From Candidatus Saccharibacteria bacterium UBA3829 (GTDB lineage Bacteria; Patescibacteriota; Saccharimonadia; Saccharimonadales; Saccharimonadaceae): 8,147 bases of DNA. The translations under genes and the position numbers were made by a program. This document shows positions 1 through 5,844 of this stretch, one piece after another (within the stretch, counting starts at the first letter, position 1; each line of letters begins with the position of its first letter). Below the pieces are notes generated by a model that saw only the letters and a program-made list of their open reading frames with translations, ran no database searches and was not told the DNA's origin. The stretch lies in contig DGIF01000014.1 in the NCBI GenBank assembly GCA_002393165.1, positions 1 through 8,147 on the forward strand, written 5' to 3'.

Positions 1-539
1 CGATAATCAGATTTTGTAAACGGCGCCTCGGGATAAATCTTGACGTATGTAGTCTCCGGATCACAATATTCCGTAATGTAAGCCGCCGAGGACGCATAGC
101 GCTCACTATCAAAAAGCAATAGCTGCCGCAAGGTAATTCTCGAAAATCCAGCTTCAACATAACGCTCCATAATCTCCGCAAGCGACTTATCGGTAGTACC
201 ATAATCTTCAATCCGAGTATAAAAATAATTTTCATAATAGTCAGCTGTAATTTTCTCAATCTTGCCGGTTACTAGCGCCTCTGGATTATTAAAAATCGCC
301 GCCAGCACCGCCAAAATCACTGCTAGCATCGCAACCACAACAATCCCAAAAACCACCCGCCGACTAATCAAAAAGATCCGACGATCGCGCTCCGAAAGAT
401 GCGACCGACGAAAAAACTTCGCCCGCGCAACATGAACCTTCTTGCTAGAAGTCTCAGCTCGTTTTTTTGGTTTGCGCGACCTGTTGGACGCAGACGACCC
501 GCTCCGCGCGTTGGTTTTTTTGTTTTTGGCGGTAACCAT
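1..539 (-). CDS. Unrecognised single-pass membrane protein, N-terminal part (cut by window edge)
   Basis: Reading the minus strand from the ATG at 539-537, the frame stays open for 179 codons to the window edge, so the C-terminus is missing. Residues 1-60 are strongly basic and low in complexity (many K, R, S). Residues about 61-83 form one clear hydrophobic segment (VVFGIVVVAMLAVILAVLAA core), followed from about 84 by a mixed, soluble-looking region with acidic and tyrosine-rich stretches (for example ITADYYENYFYTRIEDYG). The positive-inside rule puts the basic tail in the cytoplasm and the later part outside. I do not recognise a family. The start is supported by an extended -10 element exactly 6 nt upstream, which implies a leaderless mRNA. 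It is divergent from pyruvate kinase and shares its promoter region. The gene is real with fair certainty because of the long open frame, the well-formed membrane segment and the promoter; the function is unknown. Confidence 0.75.
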   Translation of the reverse strand, partial: MVTAKNKKTNARSGSSASNRSRKPKKRAETSSKKVHVARAKFFRRSHLSERDRRIFLISRRVVFGIVVVAMLAVILAVLAAIFNNPEALVTGKIEKITADYYENYFYTRIEDYGTTDKSLAEIMERYVEAGFSRITLRQLLLFDSERYASSAAYITEYCDPETTYVKIYPEAPFTKSDY

Positions 540-545
540 AAGATT

Positions 546-554
546 ATTATATCA
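546..554 (-). promoter_or_regulatory. Extended -10 promoter for the minus-strand membrane protein (leaderless)
   Basis: Read on the minus strand, 554-546 is TGATATAAT: an extended -10 motif (TGn) joined to a perfect TATAAT. Six nucleotides (AATCTT) separate it from the ATG at 539, so a start point at the usual 7 nt past the -10 box falls on the A of the ATG. No good -35 hexamer is visible at 16-18 bp, which the extended -10 would compensate. Confidence 0.7.
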
Positions 555-569
555 TATTTCTCAAAAACA

Positions 570-578
570 TGATAATAT
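570..578 (+). promoter_or_regulatory. Extended -10 promoter for pyruvate kinase (leaderless)
   Basis: The plus strand at 570-578 reads TGATAATAT, an extended -10 with hexamer TAATAT, followed by the same AATCTT 6-nt spacer and the ATG at 585, predicting transcription from the A of the start codon. A perfect TATAAT in an overlapping register (576-581) is an alternative -10, but it would put the start point inside the coding sequence. No Shine-Dalgarno sequence precedes this gene, and no convincing -35 is seen. Confidence 0.65.
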
Positions 579-584
579 AATCTT

Positions 585-2012
585 ATGAGCAAACTTTTCA
601 AACGCACGAAAATTTTGGCCACGGTGGGGCCAGCAACAAATTCACCAGAAATTATCGAAGAAATGATTATGTCCGGAGTGAACGGCTGCCGGCTTAACTG
701 CTCTCACGGCTCAGACGAAGAGCGCGAAATGCAAATCGGCTGGATCCGTGCTGCCGCCGAGAAAAAAGGCCGCAGCGTAGCGATTTTGCAAGATCTCCAG
801 GGCCCCAAAATCCGACTCGGTATGCTGAAAGACAACCGTCTCGACGTTCATAAGGGCGACATGTTGATACTCGAAGCTGATCCTGCCTACGAACATGACG
901 GCAGCTTCACCGTACCAGTACAATATAATTTAGCAGAAAAATGCAAAGTAAATGAGCCTTTGTCAATGTTCGACGGTAAAGTCAAAGCCACCATTCGCGA
1001 GATCGTATCTAAAACTGCCATCCGCGTCGAAATTCTAAACGATAGTTTCCTTATGTCCAAAAAAGGCCTTAACTTGCCCGAAACCGACTTCGGCGGCGAC
1101 ATTCTGACCAAAAAAGACCTCGCCGAAATCGAATGGGGCGCCAAAGCCGATATCGACTACGTGGCCCTGTCATTCGTGCAAACCGCTTCCGACATTGAAC
1201 AGCTCCGCCAACTCCTGCTTGCCCACGGCTCCACAGCCAAAGTCATCGCGAAGATTGAGACCAAGAAAGCTATCGCCTCGGACGAGAATCTCGAAGCAAT
1301 CGTCATGGCCTCCGACGGCATCATGGTTGCACGTGGCGACATGGCCGTAGAGGCCGGCGCCGAAGTGGTCCCCACCATGCAGCGTCGCCTCATTGCTCTC
1401 TGTCGCAAACACGGTAAACTCTGTATCGTCGCTACCCAAATGATGTCATCAATGGTGGACAATCCAGAACCAACTCGCGCAGAAGTCTCAGATGTAGCAA
1501 CAGCCGTCATCCAAGGCGCAGACGTAGTCATGTTATCAGATGAAACCGCAAACGGCTCATACCCAGTTGAAACCGTCCGCGAAATGAAAAAAGTCATTCT
1601 CTACACGCAGAATCACTCCAAAGTAGCGCCAATCAAACGCGATAATAACGACAGCATTTACGGAGCTATCTCGGCTACCGCATCTAAGCTAGCCGAAGAA
1701 ATTAGTGCCGACGTCATCATCTGCCAAACCGCCACTGGCTCCACCGCCTTCGCCACGGCCGCTGAACGCCCTAATCTCCCCATCGTTTCAGTGACCTCAA
1801 ACCCCCGTGTAGCCAACCAACTCGCCCTCATTTACGCTAATTCCGCTTTCGTGCGACCTTATTCTGATGAATTCGGGTTAGACCTTGCTAAAGAGCTCAA
1901 GGCCTCCGGCTACCTCAAATGCAAAGATGGCGCCAAGGATCTCCTTGCCGTCATCGTCTCTGGTGACAAAAATAAATTCGGCACCGACACCATCCGCGTG
2001 CGAAAAGTCTAG
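585..2012 (+). CDS. pyk: Pyruvate kinase
   Basis: This enzyme catalyses the last step of glycolysis in the cytoplasm: PEP plus ADP to pyruvate plus ATP. At 475 residues it has the usual bacterial length without a C-terminal PEP-utiliser domain. Visible signatures in order: RTKILATVGPAT at 7-18; the substrate loop with R36, N38, S40 and H41 (GVNGCRLNCSHG); DLQGPKIR at 70-77; a B domain at about 78-175; the catalytic lysine K223 with metal ligand E225 (AKIET); MVARGD at 247-252, with D252 as second metal ligand; TQMMSSM at 285-291 with the proton-relay threonine; PTRAEVSDVATAV at 296-308; MLSDETA at 316-322; and a C-terminal domain with QTATGSTA. All key catalytic residues are present, so it should be active. 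The start at 585 is set by the motif-bearing N-terminus and the -10 element 6 nt upstream. It is monocistronic: upstream is a divergent gene, downstream a convergent gene 6 bp away. The stop is TAG. Confidence 0.97.
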   Translation: MSKLFKRTKILATVGPATNSPEIIEEMIMSGVNGCRLNCSHGSDEEREMQIGWIRAAAEKKGRSVAILQDLQGPKIRLGMLKDNRLDVHKGDMLILEADPAYEHDGSFTVPVQYNLAEKCKVNEPLSMFDGKVKATIREIVSKTAIRVEILNDSFLMSKKGLNLPETDFGGDILTKKDLAEIEWGAKADIDYVALSFVQTASDIEQLRQLLLAHGSTAKVIAKIETKKAIASDENLEAIVMASDGIMVARGDMAVEAGAEVVPTMQRRLIALCRKHGKLCIVATQMMSSMVDNPEPTRAEVSDVATAVIQGADVVMLSDETANGSYPVETVREMKKVILYTQNHSKVAPIKRDNNDSIYGAISATASKLAEEISADVIICQTATGSTAFATAAERPNLPIVSVTSNPRVANQLALIYANSAFVRPYSDEFGLDLAKELKASGYLKCKDGAKDLLAVIVSGDKNKFGTDTIRVRKV

Positions 2013-2018
2013 CTTGAA

Positions 2019-3353
2019 CTATTTCCCGCTCGGCGCAAGATTATCGGCCGTAAACACAATAAATGTCGGGTCATAACGCTCGGTCACTACGTAGGTCGAA
2101 AAACCAGCAGACAATGATTTTCGCCAAGCCAACGCCGTCGAGCCACCACCATCCATATTAAAAGCAAACTGGCAACCGCGACGCAAAGCCACCGTCGTCA
2201 TATCATCAAAGTTCCAACCGCCACCGGCCTCGCCTTCACCCTTATTCGCAATCAAAGTATACGAGCCTTTCGCGCGCACGCAGAAAATCGAACGCGGGCG
2301 ATAAGCCGCATAATTAGCCACTCGATTTTTATACGCCGTTGCCGCTTTACCATTTATCACGATCGGCGAAAACGCCGTCACCGCCGACACGATCTTTTTC
2401 CCAGAAACTTTTTTATTCGTCAAAACATCAGTATATTCCACTGTGCCGTTTATAATCGCCTTGTTGGTATAGCCCACATTTCCGTCTTCATCAATCACTA
2501 GCGTGCTCTCAAGCTTAGAATCTTGGCCAGTTAGTATCGTAGTGCCATTCTGCACCAACGCGCCACGCGGACTTGAATTATCATTAAACACGCCCGCATT
2601 AGCCATCACCACAATATTACCGCTCTCCCGCCCAGAAGTAATATTGTTAAGATCATACCAAAAAGTTCCTCGCGCATTCGGCGCGTAAACATACGGCGTA
2701 CCATTTTCCACCTCAACATAGGCATATTCATTGCCCTTGTAGGTGTTAGTCCACGCTCGAACGCCAATCGCCAAAGGATTCTCGAGCGCCGTGTTCGGCA
2801 ATGGCACAGCCTTCGTCTGCGGCTCCACGGCCACAGTCTGTTCGGGCTCCGGCGTCTTTTCAGCTTCCGCAGCCGCTTCCGTGTTTTGCGCCGCTTCCGC
2901 GGTAGTTTCTTCGACGTTTGTGCTAAAAGTTTCCGCCTTTACGTCGGCAGCGCTACTTTGCTCCGCCTTAGCATCACCAGATTTTCCGGCCTCATCAGAC
3001 TTCTCGGTTTCATTGGTTTTCGCCCCCTTGATTAAGCTCTTCCATTCGCGCCATTTTGGCGCCTTAATCCCATTAGCCTCCGAATCTTCGGCCTCGGCGC
3101 CTGATTCCTCAACCGCCGATGCCGCCGCACTCTCCATTGTCGGCGTATCATCGTCCGGTATCAACATCTGAGCGATCAGCACTGAGGTCAAGATCGCAAT
3201 CAAAATCATTCCAGCGTCAAGAGCCACTCGCCAGACCTTTTTCAGGCCAGCATAAAAATCCAATGCCCGAAAGTAGGCCATGGTAGCCGTTGCCGCAATA
3301 AACGCACCTAGTGCGCCCACGGCGAATAAGACTATTCCCAAAATAGCATTCAT
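2019..3353 (-). CDS. Membrane-anchored phosphodiester glycosidase (NAGPA-like) domain protein
   Basis: Starting at the ATG at 3353, the protein has 444 residues. Two hydrophobic segments (about 1-25 and 46-64) flank a basic loop (RALDFYAGLKKVWRVALDAG), predicting a hairpin with the bulk of the protein outside. Residues about 65-190 are a low-complexity linker rich in Ala, Glu, Ser and Thr. The rest (about 195-440) matches the phosphodiester glycosidase family (NAGPA, PF09992): MANAGVFNDNSSPRGALVQNG near 250-270, an RPRSIFCV strand near 352-359 and the hallmark NMDGGGSTAL at 399-408. The animal founding member removes GlcNAc from a GlcNAc-1-phosphodiester; bacterial relatives are linked to exopolysaccharide or wall polymers, but the substrate here is unknown. 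An upstream GTG at 3371 in frame would add six residues, but it lies inside the promoter spacer, so 3353 is chosen. The gene is divergent from the polysaccharide cluster, which fits a role in surface polymer turnover (inference). Confidence 0.88.
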   Translation of the reverse strand: MNAILGIVLFAVGALGAFIAATATMAYFRALDFYAGLKKVWRVALDAGMILIAILTSVLIAQMLIPDDDTPTMESAAASAVEESGAEAEDSEANGIKAPKWREWKSLIKGAKTNETEKSDEAGKSGDAKAEQSSAADVKAETFSTNVEETTAEAAQNTEAAAEAEKTPEPEQTVAVEPQTKAVPLPNTALENPLAIGVRAWTNTYKGNEYAYVEVENGTPYVYAPNARGTFWYDLNNITSGRESGNIVVMANAGVFNDNSSPRGALVQNGTTILTGQDSKLESTLVIDEDGNVGYTNKAIINGTVEYTDVLTNKKVSGKKIVSAVTAFSPIVINGKAATAYKNRVANYAAYRPRSIFCVRAKGSYTLIANKGEGEAGGGWNFDDMTTVALRRGCQFAFNMDGGGSTALAWRKSLSAGFSTYVVTERYDPTFIVFTADNLAPSGK

Positions 3354-3359
3354 ACCCCC

Positions 3360-3388
3360 ATTATAACACACTTACGCTAAAAAGTCAA
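3360..3388 (-). promoter_or_regulatory. Consensus promoter of the phosphodiester glycosidase gene (leaderless)
   Basis: On the minus strand, TTGACT (3388-3383), a 17-bp spacer and a perfect TATAAT (3365-3360) form a near-ideal housekeeping-sigma promoter. The next 6 nt (GGGGGT) lead directly to the ATG at 3353, so transcription should begin at the A of the start codon. The GGGGGT stretch is not a useful ribosome site because it would not be transcribed. Confidence 0.85.
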
Positions 3389-3484
3389 GTATAAACCCAC
3401 ATTTCGCCGTATAATCAAAACCGGAAAGCCCCACCGAGGCCCACGGCTACCCACTATTTTTTGTTAGTGGCAATATCGCCAAGC
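3389..3484. other. Unassigned intergenic block between divergent promoters, GC-rich with small hairpins
   Basis: No gene is visible here. A TATAAT on the plus strand (3410-3415), without a clear -35, precedes a GC-rich, purine/pyrimidine-skewed segment (about 3421-3452). Next comes CCACTA (3451-3456), an 8-nt T-rich loop and TAGTGG (3465-3470), a perfect 6-bp inverted repeat, then overlapping TGGC/GCCA (3468-3471 and 3478-3481). This could be a short non-coding transcript, a regulator site controlling both flanking promoters, or a relic. It does not match a riboswitch class that I can recognise. Confidence 0.4.
3451..3470. repeat. Perfect 6-bp inverted repeat (hairpin or operator candidate)
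   Basis: CCACTA and TAGTGG flank an 8-nt loop containing six T residues. No T-run follows the second arm, so it does not look like a standard intrinsic terminator in the plus direction, and on the minus strand it is not followed by a U-tract either. It sits 15 bp upstream of the -35 box of the polysaccharide-cluster promoter, a position suited to a regulator. Confidence 0.45.
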
Positions 3485-3513
3485 TTGACGTAAACCATAA
3501 AAGTCTTTATAAT
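3485..3513 (+). promoter_or_regulatory. Consensus promoter of the surface-polysaccharide cluster
   Basis: TTGACG (3485-3490), a 17-bp spacer and TATAAT (3508-3513) form a near-consensus housekeeping promoter. The -10 box ends 11 nt before the ATG at 3525, so the start point near 3519-3521 leaves a leader of about 4-6 nt. The purine stretch GAGGAG (3517-3522) would be at least partly lost from such a transcript. Confidence 0.85.
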
Positions 3514-3524
3514 AAAGAGGAGTT

Positions 3525-4679
3525 ATGATGGAACGTATTGTAAGTATTTTATTATACCTTTTGATATTTGCCACCTCAACAGCGCTCATCTACCAGGGCG
3601 CAAGCGCTTTTCCCAAGAAAAAGAAGCTCGGCATTTTACTCATTACACTGGGCATTTTAGCTCCGTCTATCATGGCTGGCATTCGCTATAAAGTCGGAGT
3701 CGATTTTTCCGCGTATATGGAAATGTTTAACAACGTCAAGGCCGGTCGCCCAATGTATTTCCGCGCCATCGAGCCACTAAGCACTCTCATCATCATCATT
3801 TCAGCCTATCTTCACAATAGCTTTTTAATGTTCTTTAGCTTTAGCCTCATCACAAACCTGTGCTTCTTCTTGGCCTTCTGGCGTTTCTTTAAAAAAGACA
3901 AGAAGCGAGTCGCGCTAGCATTCCTCTTCTATCTATGCATTTTATTCCCCACCACTCTAAACGCCGTTCGTAGCGGCGTGGCAACTTCAATGGTTGCTTT
4001 GGTTTTTGCCTATCTATTACGGGATTGGTCGAAAACATCTATCATCAAAGGCGTCATTCTTATCATCGCCGGCGCACTATTTCACAAAATAGCATTACTC
4101 GCCATTGTTTTTATCCCAATCTTTTGGCTCGCTAAATTCGACAAGAGCAAAAACAATAAACGAAAAATGATCCTCTGGGCTGCATACTTCCTTGCCGCAA
4201 CTCTGTTCCCTCTTATTTACTTCGTCGCTCAAGACATCTTGCCGCTCGGCGACTACGCTAGGTACTTAGCCAAATTTAGCGGCGAATTTTCCGTACCTCT
4301 GGCCAATATCGCTATGTCTATCCCAATATTTTACGCCGGAGCCTACCTATACAAAAACAGGTCGACCAAGAAGGATCAAACAATCAGCGAGCTTCTATAC
4401 TGTGCTACATTTTATATCCCACTATCAATTTTAGTTGGCTGGCTAACCTACACCAGCGGCATTTCTAGGCTATCTTTCCTACTCGAACCGCTCATCATCA
4501 TGCTAATGGCGCACTTAGCTACCTTACCAGCCAAGACGGCTAAGGCCTGGCGCATATCTGCCGTAATTTGCGTGTCGCTGGTGGTAGGCCTAATGTTTAT
4601 ACGCAACCTCAACTGGTCAAAGGCTCTGCCATATCAAACAATTTTCTATACGGAGGTATCATATGCGCCAAAAAATTAA
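3525..4679 (+). CDS. EpsG-family polysaccharide polymerase-like membrane protein
   Basis: This is a polytopic inner-membrane protein of 384 residues with roughly ten hydrophobic segments spread over its length. Family features of EpsG (PF14897), a Wzy-like group in exopolysaccharide operons, are visible: IRYKVGVDFSAY at 53-64, IEPLSTLI at 82-89, N146 with VRSGVATSM at 148-156, the short FHK motif at 186-188 in a hydrophobic segment, ISRLSFLLEPL near 313-323, and LPYQTIFY close to the C-terminus. Its likely role is to polymerise lipid-linked repeat units on the outer face of the membrane, although the catalytic mechanism of this family is not something the sequence shows. Two adjacent ATG codons (3525 and 3528) are possible starts; GAGGAG lies 2 and 5 nt upstream respectively, so if a Shine-Dalgarno interaction matters, 3528 is better spaced. 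It is first in the plus-strand cluster and overlaps the next gene by 17 bp. Confidence 0.85.
   Translation: MMERIVSILLYLLIFATSTALIYQGASAFPKKKKLGILLITLGILAPSIMAGIRYKVGVDFSAYMEMFNNVKAGRPMYFRAIEPLSTLIIIISAYLHNSFLMFFSFSLITNLCFFLAFWRFFKKDKKRVALAFLFYLCILFPTTLNAVRSGVATSMVALVFAYLLRDWSKTSIIKGVILIIAGALFHKIALLAIVFIPIFWLAKFDKSKNNKRKMILWAAYFLAATLFPLIYFVAQDILPLGDYARYLAKFSGEFSVPLANIAMSIPIFYAGAYLYKNRSTKKDQTISELLYCATFYIPLSILVGWLTYTSGISRLSFLLEPLIIMLMAHLATLPAKTAKAWRISAVICVSLVVGLMFIRNLNWSKALPYQTIFYTEVSYAPKN
4652..4656 (+). promoter_or_regulatory. Strong Shine-Dalgarno for the TagF-like gene
   Basis: GGAGG followed by a 6-nt spacer (TATCAT) precedes the ATG at 4663. It lies inside the 3' end of the EpsG-family gene, fixes the start within the 17-bp overlap and shows that the organism does use Shine-Dalgarno initiation inside operons. 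Confidence 0.85.
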
Positions 4680-5844
4680 GAAAGTTTACTTCTACGGCGC
4701 CTGGCTCATGAAATTCTCACTTTTCACGACGCTCTATTTAATCATTTCGCTCCCGCTCAGATTCAATAAAAAATATAAAAATCTTTGGATCATTGCTGAA
4801 CGCCCTGACGAGGCTCGCGATAATGGTTATTGGCTCTATAAATGGATTCTAGAAAACCATCCGGAAGTCAATCTGCGCTACATACTAAGTCGCAACAGCG
4901 CCGACTATCAAAAAATGCCGCGTAAAAACCTCCTCATCGAACCTAACTCCGCAAGACATTATATATATTATATATTGTCGTCATATTCCATCTCTACCCA
5001 TATGCATGGCGCCTGCCCCGGCAAATCGTTTTGCATACCATTTCTGCCGTTCATGCGAAGAAAAAAGACCATCTTTTTACAGCATGGAATCACCAAGGAT
5101 GCAATAAAGTTCCGCGGTGGCATGGATACCATCATAGCCTGTTCGGACCAAGAAAAGAAACTAATCGAAAGTTCAAATCCGAACTACAAAGGCAAAGTAC
5201 GCACGATTGGATTCTGCCGCTATGATAGCCTGTCTGACCTATCCGGCAATAAAAAACAAAAAATAATCCTCGTCATGCCGACTTTTAGAAAATGGCTCCG
5301 TGATATCGGCCGGCTCCAAGACGCCGATAATGCCTTCCGGCAAACGGCCTACTTTAAGGCCTGGAACTCTTTTCTCAATAACCCAAAGCTAGAAGAGGAC
5401 TTGGGAAAAAACAATATGCGGTTGATTTTCTTCCCCCACAAGGAGATGCAGGCACTAGCCCACAACTTTTCTACCAAAAGCAAAAACATCACCATCGGCA
5501 AACCCGGAGATTACGACATCCAGACTTTACTCAGGAGATCCAGCATCCTAATTACAGATTACTCAAGCGTTCTCTTTGACTTCATCTACATGAATAAGCC
5601 GGTCCTATTTTATCAATTCGACCAACAAGAATTTTTCAGTAAACACTACCCTAGCGCCGGCAAAGCATATCCATTCGGCGATACTTTTACAAACGAACAA
5701 TCACTCATGGACGAATTAGCAAAGACCATTAAGCGCGGCTGTAAGCTTAAAAATAGCTACGAAAAAGAAGCTAAAAAGTTCTTCAAGTTTCGAGATCACC
5801 GCAACTGCGAACGCAACTTTAACGCCATAAAGGATCTAAAGTAA
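4663..5844 (+). CDS. CDP-glycerol glycerophosphotransferase (TagB/TagF) family protein
   Basis: The 393-residue protein fits the Glyphos_transf family (PF04464), GT-B-fold enzymes that move polyol phosphate from a CDP-activated donor onto a wall-polymer acceptor at the inner face of the membrane. Residues about 9-32 are hydrophobic and probably associate with the membrane. Family landmarks: KNLWIIAERPDEARDNGYWL at 39-58, FLQHGI with H141, a short segment DTIIACSDQEK at 155-165, ILVMPTFRKWL at 202-212, FFPHKE with H259, and the very typical ITDYSSVLFDF at 297-307 followed by KPVLFYQFDQQEF. The two histidines correspond in position to those reported as essential in TagF. Whether the transferred group is glycerol phosphate, ribitol phosphate or another unit cannot be read from sequence. 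It is translationally coupled on both sides: a 17-bp overlap upstream and a 1-bp TAATG overlap downstream. The family call is firm; the substrate is open. Confidence 0.9.
   Translation: MRQKIKKVYFYGAWLMKFSLFTTLYLIISLPLRFNKKYKNLWIIAERPDEARDNGYWLYKWILENHPEVNLRYILSRNSADYQKMPRKNLLIEPNSARHYIYYILSSYSISTHMHGACPGKSFCIPFLPFMRRKKTIFLQHGITKDAIKFRGGMDTIIACSDQEKKLIESSNPNYKGKVRTIGFCRYDSLSDLSGNKKQKIILVMPTFRKWLRDIGRLQDADNAFRQTAYFKAWNSFLNNPKLEEDLGKNNMRLIFFPHKEMQALAHNFSTKSKNITIGKPGDYDIQTLLRRSSILITDYSSVLFDFIYMNKPVLFYQFDQQEFFSKHYPSAGKAYPFGDTFTNEQSLMDELAKTIKRGCKLKNSYEKEAKKFFKFRDHRNCERNFNAIKDLK
5830..5834 (+). promoter_or_regulatory. Shine-Dalgarno for the first GT2 gene
   Basis: AAGGA sits 9 nt before the ATG at 5844, inside the end of the TagF-like gene. 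Together with the TAATG stop-start overlap it supports translational coupling. Confidence 0.6.

Larger units (their letters stand above)
537..587. repeat. Inverted repeat spanning the divergent promoter and both start codons
   Basis: The 20-nt arm 537-556 and the reverse complement of 568-587 agree at 17 of 20 positions, including the first 11 (CATAAGATTAT), around an 11-nt centre (557-567). Each arm contains a start codon at its outer end, the 6-nt spacer AATCTT and a -10 element. The symmetry places two identical promoter architectures back to back. It could simply reflect two constrained leaderless promoters facing each other, or also serve as an operator for a dimeric regulator. Confidence 0.8.

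Noticed and set aside
368..622. Minus-strand 84-codon open frame crossing the divergent promoter
   Set aside because: It is in a different frame from the long open frame starting at 539, covers both promoters and the start of pyruvate kinase, and its product looks like a shadow translation of the basic tail.
1157..1597. Minus-strand 146-codon open frame inside pyruvate kinase
   Set aside because: It is fully antisense to the conserved catalytic core of pyruvate kinase, has no promoter or ribosome site, and its Ser/Thr/Ala/Met-rich composition is typical of an antisense shadow.
2743..3171. Plus-strand 142-codon open frame rich in Ala, Ser and Val
   Set aside because: It is the complement of the Ala/Glu-rich linker of the phosphodiester glycosidase; the codon bias of the linker keeps the opposite strand open.
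3451..3470. Hairpin considered as a Rho-independent terminator
   Set aside because: The T residues are in the loop rather than after the stem, and no gene ends immediately upstream in either direction, as both flanking genes point away.
4955..4979. AT-rich near-palindrome (GACA ... TGTC arms around alternating TA)
   Set aside because: It lies within the TagF-like coding region and encodes an Ile/Tyr-rich helix (HYIYYIL); alternating TA codons explain the symmetry, and no gene starts just after it, so a promoter or operator role is unsupported.
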